A DNA stretch of 20,120 bases, from positions 1 to 20,120 of the forward strand of contig JAKQWJ010000239.1 in assembly GCA_029562045.1 (NCBI GenBank). Reading direction: 5' to 3'. Source of the stretch: Spirochaetota bacterium (GTDB lineage Bacteria > Spirochaetota > Spirochaetia > DTKZ01). Positions 15,401 to 20,120 of the stretch are shown here, piece after piece (positions within the stretch are counted from its first letter, which is position 1; each line of letters begins with the position of its first letter). Both the position numbers and the translations under genes were made by a program. The notes under the pieces were generated by a model. It searched no databases. It was not told the origin of the DNA and saw nothing but the letters and a program-made list of their open reading frames with translations.

Positions 15401-15523
15401 GTGGACGACGATCTGGGAGCGGTGAGCCTCGTGGTCCGGGAAGTCCGGAAGCTGCAAGCCATCTGCCGGATTCGAACCGGCGACCCCGAGATTACAAGTC
15501 ACGTGCTCTGCCAACTGAGCTAA
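12419..15523 (+). CDS. DnaE2/ImuC-like error-prone DNA polymerase III alpha subunit
   Basis: 1034 residues. PHP domain (1-about 220) starts HLQTHSAYS and has ALTDIDNLYG; two expected histidines are Q6 and I40, so the PHP site looks degenerate. The polymerase core has GRGSAAASVVSYCLGITNVD (308-327) and PDIDIDF (347-353), supplying D350 and D352, plus VKIDLLG with D484; all three catalytic aspartates are present. Next come a helix-hairpin-helix region (about 715-805), a Gly-rich linker (818-870), QLELF (871-875, a canonical clamp-binding motif) and an OB fold (about 935-1010). The DFPWDERD and NHNHFARRGALRETA segments point to the DnaE2/ImuC branch rather than the replicative DnaE1. The start is GTG 12419, 2 bases after the ImuB-like stop, with no clear ribosome binding site, so coupling is likely. 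The last 21-22 residues are antisense to tRNA-Thr. Confidence 0.9.
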   Translation: MFTHLQTHSAYSLLYGPRRVEELVDAAAAAGCRALALTDIDNLYGVHGFLAACRARGIRPIVGAEIRHGGERAVLLCRDRRGFENLCLLLTERKRQEDFSLARGLRARGEGSFVLTDSPSLLRSLAGSVEGLHALVTPFSRAGAFLARRLRIPAAAAGEAAFLDAGDYRIHRVLRAVAGRRTVFSVSPEDCAPPGALLFPPGAAPALFAGFPEALENNEKIADACRFDVIFQGFVFPPARLDLLGGAATPEEALRDQVLRGAEERYGEVGDGLMERIEYELGIIRTKGFTDYFLVVADIVRRAARTCGRGSAAASVVSYCLGITNVDPIRCRLYFERFLNPRREDPPDIDIDFPWDERDGVIAQVMERYGADHAARICNHNHFARRGALRETARAYGIPDEETGARERLLRRGGAEPDETWAEILSVAERIRGLPRHLGVHSGGIVLTPRPLASYVPVETAAMGVPVVTWEKDGTEAAGLVKIDLLGNRSLAVIRDALASIREGGLPFPWGSWDPQQDEPTRDLLARGDTMGVFYIESPAMRRLQQKTRKGDFDHIVIHSSIIRPAANRYINDYVRRLRGEAWEPLHPALDELLADTCGIMVYQEDVSKAASAIAGFSDADADGLRKIMSKKNKEARLAEYRRMFFAGAGRNGVSPEQTEKIWSMILSFDGYSFCKPHSASYAMVSFQSAYLKAHYPGEFMAAVISNRGGYYTTAAYVGEARRMGLRILPPDLNESFVPFTGRGRDLRVGLQGIRGLRRETGERITAEREKGGPFADLEDFRRRIPLCAGEAEALTSAGAADSLGGGMNRAQQLWALIGPGTPSGSGSEGTAPGGSAVRGAGNGNPGGGRDDGPGRGGARGSGPGDARPGQLELFSVPRRERRFPDPGERVRLTNQYARLGFLPDRSPLWFWKGPLSGVRRIRGKDMAAHRGKEAALAGMLVTAKEILTMDGKPMEFVTFEDEESIFETVFFPDVFARYGALLDDEAPFVLRGTVDDDLGAVSLVVREVRKLQAICRIRTGDPEITSHVLCQLS

Positions 15524-15529
15524 GATGGC
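15457..15529 (-). tRNA. tRNA-Thr (anticodon TGT)
   Basis: 73-base tRNA on the minus strand. The acceptor stem GCCATCT/AGATGGC is perfect, the anticodon loop CTTGTAA gives TGT, and the T arm GCCGG-TTCGAAT-CCGGC is perfect. No CCA is encoded. The anticodon stem CGTGA/TCTCG has one U-U mismatch (third pair). The gene lies wholly opposite the 3' end of the DnaE2-like gene except for its first 6 bases. It has a promoter inside the end of map and no U-tract terminator in the following 57 bases; only a 5-bp hairpin (TCCGG/CCGGA, 15435-15449) is visible. Confidence 0.95.
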
Positions 15530-15541
15530 ACTTTCCCGCCG

Positions 15542-15570
15542 ATCCTATTAAAAATACGGCGGCCCGTCAA
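15542..15570 (-). promoter_or_regulatory. Promoter of tRNA-Thr, embedded in the 3' end of map
   Basis: Complement: TTGACG (15570-15565, 5 of 6), 17-base spacer, TAGGAT (15547-15542). The -35 box lies in the last codons of map and the -10 box directly follows the map stop. The tRNA 5' end is 12 bases beyond the -10. Confidence 0.75.
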
Positions 15571-16354
15571 TGATGGTCCGGATATCCCGGGAGCTCAGGG
15601 TCAGGACCTCGGTCCGGTCCCGGAACACGGCCAGGGTATGTTCGAACTGGGCGGTGGGTCCCCCGTCCCTGGTGACCACCGTCCAGCCGTCCTCCAGCAG
15701 ATTGACCTCGGGCTTCCCCAGGCAGAGGATGGGTTCGATGGTGAAGACCATTCCCGGCACGATGGGGCGGCCCGAGCCCTTCACTCCGGTGTTGGCCACG
15801 ATGGGATCCTCGTGCATGGAGGTCCCGATTCCATGACCGGCGAAGTCTTCCAGGACCGAGCAGCCCAGCCTCCCGGCGGTCCTCTCGATGGCGGCCCCCA
15901 CATCCCCCAGGCGCCCCCCCGCCCTGGCGGCCAGGATCCCCGCGGCGGTGGCCTTCCAGGCCGCCTTCAGAAGAAAGAGCTTCTCCGGGCTCCCCGCCCC
16001 CACCAGATAGGTCCAGGCCCCATCCCCGTGCCAGCCCGCCACGTTCAGGGTCACGTCGATGGTGACGATGTCGCCGTCCCGGAGGGGGTTGTCGTTGGGG
16101 ATGCCGTGGACCGCCACGTTGTTGGGGGACGCGCAGATGGAGGCGGGAAAGCCCTGGTACCCCTTCAGCGACGATACGGCATTCCGTTCGGCGATGAAAT
16201 TTTCGCAGAAGCGGTCTATCTCCCGGGTGCTGACTCCGGGCCGGATAACCTCCTTCAGGCTCCACAAGAGTTCCTCGATGATCCGGGAGGGGCGGCGCAT
16301 CCGGTGCACCTCCAGTCCGGTTTTCACAGTGATGTTCCGCTCCTGACTTTCCAT
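15548..16354 (-). CDS. map: Methionine aminopeptidase, type I
   Basis: Removes the N-terminal methionine from nascent proteins. The protein has 268 residues, close to the usual length of bacterial type I enzymes. The five metal ligands are in place: D100 (TIDVTL), D111 (GDGAW), H174 (FAGHGIG), E207 (TIEPI) and E238 (FEHT), offset by 3 from E. coli D97, D108, H171, E204 and E235. H83 (VAVHGIP) is the conserved substrate-proximal histidine. ATG 16354 has no strong ribosome binding site. An internal GTG at residue 10, just before KTGLEVHRM, has AGGAG 12 bases upstream and would give an N-terminus more like E. coli (IKTPEDIEKMR), so the start is uncertain by nine codons. It lies 43 bases after the small membrane protein gene, possibly cotranscribed; the tRNA-Thr promoter overlaps its end. 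Confidence 0.96.
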   Translation of the reverse strand: MESQERNITVKTGLEVHRMRRPSRIIEELLWSLKEVIRPGVSTREIDRFCENFIAERNAVSSLKGYQGFPASICASPNNVAVHGIPNDNPLRDGDIVTIDVTLNVAGWHGDGAWTYLVGAGSPEKLFLLKAAWKATAAGILAARAGGRLGDVGAAIERTAGRLGCSVLEDFAGHGIGTSMHEDPIVANTGVKGSGRPIVPGMVFTIEPILCLGKPEVNLLEDGWTVVTRDGGPTAQFEHTLAVFRDRTEVLTLSSRDIRTIIDGPPYF

Positions 16355-16397
16355 GCCGTATTCTGTATCTCGGCAGTATGGGGCGGAGGGTGTACCC

Positions 16398-16745
16398 CTA
16401 TCGGAAACCCCGGGTTAGGGCGATGATGAAATGAGCGGCGGCGAGGACCGAGACCCCCACGGCTGCGGCCGCGGCGGCCAGATAAAGGCCGGCGGATTTT
16501 TTTCCCTTTTTTCGCAGGGACGCGGCGATCCGTTCCGCCGCCAGGAGCAGGCCGGAAACGAGGGACAGGAAGCCCCCCGCTTTGACGATCTCCAGAAGCA
16601 GAAACTGCGATCGGGGGGTGAAGGACTGATAATTTCCCAGAAGAAAAAATCCGAAGGCCAGGCCGGACATGAGAAGAAAGAATGCGCAGGAGCCCGCCAG
16701 GAGCCGGTGGATCCCGGCGGCCGGGTCTTTTTTCCCACCGTTCAT
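16398..16745 (-). CDS. Small membrane protein with three predicted transmembrane helices
   Basis: 115 residues; I recognise no family. Three hydrophobic segments (about 16-37, 48-70, 86-110) are separated by short charged loops, including KKGKK at 79-83, so it is an integral inner-membrane protein by composition. This frame is preferred to two overlapping ones because only it gives clean membrane segments. There is no ribosome binding site before ATG 16745. A weak promoter, TTTAAT-17-TACAGT (16783-16755 on the complement), would start transcription 1-3 bases before the ATG, giving an almost leaderless message. It may be cotranscribed with map 43 bases downstream and is divergent from the SPFH-like gene. 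No function can be proposed. Confidence 0.75.
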   Translation of the reverse strand: MNGGKKDPAAGIHRLLAGSCAFFLLMSGLAFGFFLLGNYQSFTPRSQFLLLEIVKAGGFLSLVSGLLLAAERIAASLRKKGKKSAGLYLAAAAAAVGVSVLAAAHFIIALTRGFR

Positions 16746-16814
16746 CGTGGGAAGACTGTATCACATCCTTGTCTTGCATTAAACGGTGTTTTTCCCTAGT
16801 ATTGGAGGAAGGGT

Positions 16815-17654
16815 ATGAAAAAGTTCCTTATTGTTCTTTTTCTCCTGCTCGCCGCGGGAGGGACGGTCTTTTATCTCGGCTGGATCCAGATGGATATCCC
16901 CCCCAACACCCTGGGGCTGGTCTTTACCAAAACCGGGGGCTGGGACTCTTCCCCCACCCTGCCCGGCAGATTCGCCTGGCGCTGGGAGAAACTGGCGCCC
17001 GGCAACCTCACCCTGCACATCTACCCGCTGACGACCTACACGGCGGAGTTTTCCGTTGACGGAACCCTTCCCTCCGGCGAGGTGTACGCCCTCTTCCTGG
17101 ACGGCCGCCCCAGTTTCCGCTACGAACTCGGGGTCCAGGTTTCCTACCGGCTACAGCCGGAGCGGATTCCCCTTCTGGCCTCCCGGGACGGCCTCCTGCC
17201 CGAGGGCCTGACCGCGTTTACCGACGGTCTGAGGACGGGAATGGCTGCAGCGGCCGGAGAGGCGCTGCAGCAGGCCTTTTCCGCCGGCGTTCCCCTGGAC
17301 GCGGCCTTCCCCACCTCTCTCCTGCAAGAGGGGATCCTGACGCGTTACGGGTTTCTGGAACTCACGGCCCTGAACGTGACGGTGAAAACCCTCCCCGACC
17401 CGGCCCTCTACCGCCGGGCGCGGGAGCAGTACTTCGCCGCCCTGGAAGCCCGCCGGGAGGCCGCGGCGGAGCTGTCCCGGAACCTGGCGATGGAAAACAT
17501 CCGGGATGAGAGGGAAATGGAACGACTGAAGAAATACGGGGACCTCCTGTCCCGCTACCCCGGCCTCATCGACTTCATCGCCATCGAAAAACTCGCTCCC
17601 GGGGACTTCTCCGATCTGGAGAGACTCCGCCGGCGGGGAGCCGGTGACCGCTGA
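16815..17654 (+). CDS. SPFH/prohibitin-like membrane-anchored protein
   Basis: 279 residues. An N-terminal anchor (4-23) is followed by MDIPPNTLGLVFTKTGG and a beta-rich region (about 25-120), a helical stretch (135-160), FLELTALNVTVKTLPDP (180-196) and a charged helix (197-242). This order resembles SPFH/band-7 domains (stomatin, prohibitin, HflK/C), with the body outside the inner membrane. The similarity is by layout and the 'rises-from-the-membrane, beta domain, coiled helix' pattern, not by a unique motif, so the family call is moderate. GGAGG lies about 6 bases before ATG 16815. A possible promoter TTGCAT-17-TAGTAT ends at 16802, but the ribosome binding site would then lie at the transcription start, so it is doubtful. 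Its stop overlaps the HIT gene start (TGATG), so the two are cotranslated. Confidence 0.7.
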   Translation: MKKFLIVLFLLLAAGGTVFYLGWIQMDIPPNTLGLVFTKTGGWDSSPTLPGRFAWRWEKLAPGNLTLHIYPLTTYTAEFSVDGTLPSGEVYALFLDGRPSFRYELGVQVSYRLQPERIPLLASRDGLLPEGLTAFTDGLRTGMAAAAGEALQQAFSAGVPLDAAFPTSLLQEGILTRYGFLELTALNVTVKTLPDPALYRRAREQYFAALEARREAAAELSRNLAMENIRDEREMERLKKYGDLLSRYPGLIDFIAIEKLAPGDFSDLERLRRRGAGDR

Positions 17655-18130
17655 TGGAATATTTTTTCAATTTTGCAAAAATGTCCTACGTGCAGGGCCT
17701 CACGGACGACGGATGCATCCTCTGCGGACTGACGGAGCGGAAAGGCGGGGAAAACAGCCTCCGGGTCTTCGAGGACGACCTCTTTCTGGTGGTGGTGAAC
17801 CTCTACCCCTACAACCCGGGCCATCTGATGATATACCCCCGCCGCCACATCGAGGATATCCGGGACTACAGTCCCGGGGAGTCGGCGCGGCTCCACGAAC
17901 TCACCTGCCGGTTTCTGTCGGTCCTGGACGGGACCTACCGCCCCTCGGCCTACAATCTGGGGTACAACATGGGCTCCGGAGCCGGCGCCTCGATAAAGCA
18001 CCTGCACCTGCACATCATTCCCCGTTTTCCCCGGGAACTGGGCATAGCGGAACTTCTGGCGGGCAAACGGGTCCTGGTGGAAAATCCGGTGGACACCGCC
18101 GCGAAGATCCGGGCCGCCCTGGGCGGCTGA
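17654..18130 (+). CDS. HIT-family nucleotide-binding hydrolase/transferase
   Basis: 158 residues. The histidine triad HLHLHIIPR (116-124; H116, H118, H120) is the HIT signature, with H118 expected to be the nucleophile. N54, PGHLMIYP (55-62) and the earlier Cys pair C21/C24 (CILC) resemble the Ap4A-phosphorylase-like/zinc-binding HIT branch. HIT proteins act on nucleotidyl phosphates such as Ap4A or nucleoside phosphoramidates; the exact substrate here is unknown. The start ATG shares an A with the stop of the SPFH-like gene (TGATG), a re-initiation arrangement. It converges on the thiamine pyrophosphokinase gene across a 117-base spacer with inverted repeats. Confidence 0.93.
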   Translation: MEYFFNFAKMSYVQGLTDDGCILCGLTERKGGENSLRVFEDDLFLVVVNLYPYNPGHLMIYPRRHIEDIRDYSPGESARLHELTCRFLSVLDGTYRPSAYNLGYNMGSGAGASIKHLHLHIIPRFPRELGIAELLAGKRVLVENPVDTAAKIRAALGG

Positions 18131-18201
18131 TAGCCGGGGGCCGGGCGGCCACGGGCGGGGGCTCGGTCCGGGGATGAAAGGAGCGGCCCCGGTCCGGGAA
18201 T

Positions 18202-18225
18202 CCGTCTCCTGCCCGGCGGAGACGG
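18202..18225. terminator. Hairpin between converging HIT and thiamine pyrophosphokinase genes
   Basis: A perfect 8-bp stem (CCGTCTCC at 18202-18209 with GGAGACGG at 18218-18225) with an 8-base loop sits between the two stops. A second, 6-bp stem CCGGGG/CCCCGG spans 18168-18192. Neither has a U-tract, so this may be a weak bidirectional or factor-dependent terminator. Confidence 0.4.
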
Positions 18226-18247
18226 CAGGATCCGCGAGCCGGCGCGG

Positions 18248-18922
18248 TCAGGGTCCGCCCGGCCCCGGCCCGCCTTCCTCCATGCCTTCCTCCCTCCAGG
18301 AGCGGACGGCCAGAAGCCTGCCGCTCACCATCACCACCTCCGCCGGGTCCTCCACCACCCGGTTGCTGACCCCGAAGTCCCCGGGGCCCCACTCCAGGGT
18401 GTCCAGCGGCCACTGCAGCCCCCGGGACCGCATCCGCACCGGTCCGGGTCCCAGCGGGAAAAAGGAGACCAGCCTCCCCTTCCAGCGGCGGAGAACGTAG
18501 CGGTCCCGCACCAGGCCGATCTCCTCCCCGTCGGTGAGCCACAGGTCCGGGGCGGGATCCCGGGAAAAAAGGGCATGCACCGCCAGGAGATGGTCCAGCC
18601 TCCCCCCTCCGGCCCCGAGGATGACGATCCTCCCGCAGCCCTTTTCCCTGAGGAGCCGGACCCCCAGTTCCGTGTCGGTAAAATCCTTGTCCCGGGGGTG
18701 GCGCAGGACCCTTCCGGGGGGGAATTCCGCGAGATTTTCCCTGTCCGGCAGCGAGTCCATGTCCCCCACCAGGTAATCGGGAAAGACCCCCAGGCGCCGG
18801 GCCAGAAGGAGCCCCGAGTCCGCCGCCACGGTGACCGCCGCCTCCGCCAGATGCGGGGCGGCCTGCCGGAGGGGGGGGCCCTCCCCTCCGGTGAAGACGC
18901 AGCCCGTCAGTATCTGTTTCAC
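18248..18922 (-). CDS. Thiamine pyrophosphokinase
   Basis: Transfers pyrophosphate from ATP to thiamine, giving the cofactor thiamine diphosphate; cytoplasmic. 224 residues. Motifs: FTGGEGP (10-16), AADSGLLLARRLGVFPDYLV (33-52), GDMDS (53-57), DKDFTDTELGVRLL (78-91, acidic metal/ATP site), GAGGGRLDH (103-111), and SNRV (186-189) in the thiamine-binding C-terminal domain. The start is GTG 18922: the family begins at this point, there is no ATG upstream, and an upstream TTG (18958) lies in the -35 box of the gene's promoter. The predicted transcription start coincides with the GTG, so the message may be leaderless; only GGAAAG directly abutting the GTG could act as a ribosome site. The C-terminal Gly/Pro/Glu-rich tail (213-224) is probably disordered. 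The open frame continues upstream opposite flaB but that part is not coding. Confidence 0.9.
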   Translation of the reverse strand: MKQILTGCVFTGGEGPPLRQAAPHLAEAAVTVAADSGLLLARRLGVFPDYLVGDMDSLPDRENLAEFPPGRVLRHPRDKDFTDTELGVRLLREKGCGRIVILGAGGGRLDHLLAVHALFSRDPAPDLWLTDGEEIGLVRDRYVLRRWKGRLVSFFPLGPGPVRMRSRGLQWPLDTLEWGPGDFGVSNRVVEDPAEVVMVSGRLLAVRSWREEGMEEGGPGPGGP

Positions 18923-18929
18923 CTTTCCA

Positions 18930-18958
18930 ATGATAGGTATTTCCGTCGCCGAAATCAA
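18930..18958 (-). promoter_or_regulatory. Promoter of the thiamine pyrophosphokinase gene
   Basis: Complement: TTGATT (18958-18953), 17-base spacer, TATCAT (18935-18930, 5 of 6). Only 7 bases separate the -10 from GTG 18922, placing the transcription start at or beside the start codon. No thiamine (THI box) riboswitch sequence is seen, and there is no room for one. Confidence 0.7.
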
Positions 18959-18993
18959 CGCCGCCGGGTTTTCCGGTTTTTCAGTTTTTTTCC

Positions 18994-19020
18994 TCAAGTG
19001 AAGCGTAATCCTCCCGACAT
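18994..19020 (+). promoter_or_regulatory. Candidate sigma-28 (FliA-type) promoter of flaB
   Basis: TCAAGTGA (18994-19001), 11-base spacer, CCCGACAT (19013-19020), against the flagellar consensus TAAAGTTT-N11-GCCGATAA: 5 of 8 in each box with the correct spacing. A T-rich tract (18969-18991), unusual in this GC-rich DNA, lies directly upstream like an UP element. An inverted repeat GTAATC-N11-GATTAC (19005-19027) straddles the -10. Transcription would start near 19027, giving a leader of about 60 bases. Confidence 0.5.
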
Positions 19021-19048
19021 TGATTACAGGGTGTCGTGAACGCCCGAA

Positions 19049-19083
19049 ACGGACAAGGATGTCCGTGAGAAGATCAGGGAGGA
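19049..19083 (+). promoter_or_regulatory. Predicted CsrA-binding leader of flaB (hairpin site plus ribosome-binding-site site)
   Basis: A perfect 7-bp hairpin, ACGGACA-AGGA-TGTCCGT (19049-19066), shows GGA in its loop. The stretch GGACAAGGATGT matches 11 of 12 positions of the CsrA consensus RUACARGGAUGU. A second GGA lies in AGGGAGGA (19076-19083), which is also the ribosome binding site 5-6 bases before the flaB ATG. An upstream hairpin site plus a site over the ribosome binding site is the known layout of CsrA-repressed flagellin leaders (hag of Bacillus subtilis, flaB of Borrelia burgdorferi). No csrA or fliW gene lies in the window. Confidence 0.65.
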
Positions 19084-19087
19084 TTGT

Positions 19088-19960
19088 ATGATCATCAATC
19101 ACAACATGAGCGCCATGTTCGCTCAGCGAGAGAACAAGTTCAACCACATCAACATCGACAAGAACATGGAAAAGCTCTCGTCGGGCCAGCGCATCAACCG
19201 GGCTTCGGACGACGCCTCGGGCCTGGCGGTGTCCGAGAAGATGCGGTCCCAGATCCGGGGGCTGTTCCGGGCGGAAAGAAACGCCGCGGACGGCATCTCC
19301 ATGATCCAGACCGCGGAAGGGTACCTGCAGGAATCCCAGGACATTCTGCAGCGGATCCGGGAACTGGCCGTCCAGGCCTCCAACGGCATCTACTCCGGTG
19401 AGGACCGGATGCAGATCCAGGTCGAGGTCTCCCAGCTGGTGGACGAGGTCAACCGGATCGCCTCCCATGCCCAGTTCAACGGCATGAACCTCCTCACCGG
19501 CCGCTTCGCCCGGGAAACGGGGGAAAACGTCGTCACCGCCAGCATGTGGTTCCATATCGGGGCCAACATGGATCAGAGGGAGAGGGTTTTCATCGGCACC
19601 ATGACCGCCCAGGGGCTGGGGATCCAGAGCGCCAACGGTCTGCCCCACAGCGCCACCTTCCTGTCCCTGTCCACCCCGGAAAAGGCCAACATAAGCATCG
19701 GCGTCCTGGACAAGGCCCTGCGGACCGTCAGCAAGCAGAGGGCGGACCTGGGAGCCTACCAGAACAGGCTCGATCACGCCCGGCGGGGGCTTTCCGTTGG
19801 GGCGGAGAACATGCAGGCCTCGGAAAGCCGGATCCGGGACACCGACATGGCGGAGGAGATGGTCCGCTTCGTCACCAACCAGATCCTGGTCCAGAGTTCC
19901 ACGGCCATGCTGGCCCAGGCCAACCAGAAGGCCCAGTCGGTGCTGCAGCTCCTGCAGTAA
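19088..19960 (+). CDS. flaB: Periplasmic flagellar filament core protein FlaB (flagellin)
   Basis: Core subunit of the spirochaete endoflagellar filament, exported by the flagellar type III system, so no signal peptide is expected or seen. 290 residues, a usual FlaB length. The N-terminal D0/D1 region (MIINHNMSAMFAQRENKF, LSSGQRINRASDDASGLAVS, then IQTAEGYLQESQDILQRIRELAVQA) and the C-terminal D1/D0 region (NMQASESRIRDTDMAEEMV, TAMLAQANQKAQSVLQLL) are strongly conserved. The short middle (about 135-215) with the MWFHIGANMDQRE stretch is typical of FlaB and lacks the variable outer domains of external flagellins. ATG 19088 follows GGGAGG by 5 bases. It is a single-gene unit with its own candidate sigma-28 promoter, CsrA-type leader and terminator. 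Spirochaetes often have several flaB paralogues; which one this is cannot be told. Confidence 0.97.
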   Translation: MIINHNMSAMFAQRENKFNHINIDKNMEKLSSGQRINRASDDASGLAVSEKMRSQIRGLFRAERNAADGISMIQTAEGYLQESQDILQRIRELAVQASNGIYSGEDRMQIQVEVSQLVDEVNRIASHAQFNGMNLLTGRFARETGENVVTASMWFHIGANMDQRERVFIGTMTAQGLGIQSANGLPHSATFLSLSTPEKANISIGVLDKALRTVSKQRADLGAYQNRLDHARRGLSVGAENMQASESRIRDTDMAEEMVRFVTNQILVQSSTAMLAQANQKAQSVLQLLQ

Positions 19961-19980
19961 GACCGGGTCCGCATCCGCGA

Positions 19981-20023
19981 AAAGCCGCACCGTGGGAAGC
20001 CCCCCGGGGCGGCTTTTTTTTTC
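19981..20023 (+). terminator. Rho-independent terminator of flaB
   Basis: AAAGCCGC (19982-19989) pairs with GCGGCTTT (20010-20017) in a perfect 8-bp stem; the 20-base loop can form an inner CCCC/GGGG pairing. A run of nine T residues (20015-20023) overlaps and follows the stem, starting 21 bases after the flaB stop. Confidence 0.88.
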
Positions 20024-20120
20024 GGGTTCCGGGGACAGGCGCGGAGGGGCGGCCCCCCGGGTCCCGGCGCCCCGGGATGGCGCCGCCGCTGCCGGACCCG
20101 GGCGCCCCGAGGCGGCACCT

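Noticed and set aside
18900..18960. Thiamine (TPP) riboswitch ahead of thiamine pyrophosphokinase
   Set aside because: No THI-box sequence, and the predicted leader is essentially zero length.
18968..18991. CCGG-stem hairpin followed by T-runs as a plus-strand terminator
   Set aside because: Only a 4-bp stem, and no plus-strand gene reads into it; the T-tract is better explained as an AT-rich element upstream of the flaB promoter.
18923..19990. Upstream in-frame extension of thiamine pyrophosphokinase opposite flaB
   Set aside because: This part is the complement of flaB and its promoter; it shows no kinase sequence and lies before the predicted transcription start.
20024..20120. GC-rich palindromes (for example TCCCGG-cgcc-CCGGGA at 20062-20077) and a minus-strand open frame at the right edge
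   Set aside because: The frame runs through the flaB terminator and antisense to flaB. The palindromes have no U-tract and may just reflect base composition; there is too little sequence to judge.

Overview
The window comes from a GC-rich spirochaete (phylum Spirochaetota). The clearest marker is the periplasmic-type flagellin FlaB at the right end. Supporting signs are a FadL/PorV-like outer-membrane barrel joined to an OmpA domain (a diderm envelope protein) and the mltG-dnaG-rpoD gene order. I cannot name a genus. Genes are tightly packed: no stretch over 300 bases lacks a gene, and I see no mobile element, CRISPR array or rRNA.

Region 1 (1-9670, minus strand): a tRNA-Tyr with its own promoter and terminator is followed by a dense run of seven genes. 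These encode a CxxCxxCC metal-cluster protein, a metallo-beta-lactamase-fold hydrolase, a 62-residue protein, a 1337-residue envelope protein (barrel, eight Ig-like repeats, OmpA domain), MltG, DNA primase DnaG and the main sigma factor RpoD (cut by the window edge). Junctions range from 8-base overlaps to a 10-base gap, so this looks like one long operon joining envelope construction to the primase/sigma-factor block.

Region 2 (9693-15529): a secreted chalcone-isomerase-like gene lies on the minus strand. Divergent from it is a three-gene plus-strand operon: a DUF72 protein, a Y-family polymerase that has lost its catalytic carboxylates (ImuB-like), and a DnaE2/ImuC-like polymerase with intact catalytic aspartates and a canonical clamp-binding motif. 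This resembles a mutasome cassette, without ImuA but with a DUF72 partner. The dnaE2-like gene ends inside an antisense tRNA-Thr gene, so its last 21-22 residues are read from the complement of the tRNA.

Region 3 (15542-20120): minus-strand methionine aminopeptidase and a small membrane protein; a divergent plus-strand pair (SPFH/prohibitin-like membrane protein and HIT-family protein); minus-strand thiamine pyrophosphokinase; and plus-strand flaB. The flaB leader carries a hairpin that presents an almost perfect CsrA recognition sequence, with a second GGA at the ribosome binding site. This is a strong candidate for post-transcriptional flagellin control.

Five sigma-70-type promoters found by eye all have TTGA-type -35 boxes and exactly 17-base spacers. 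Several put the start codon at or within a few bases of the predicted transcription start, which suggests leaderless or nearly leaderless mRNAs.
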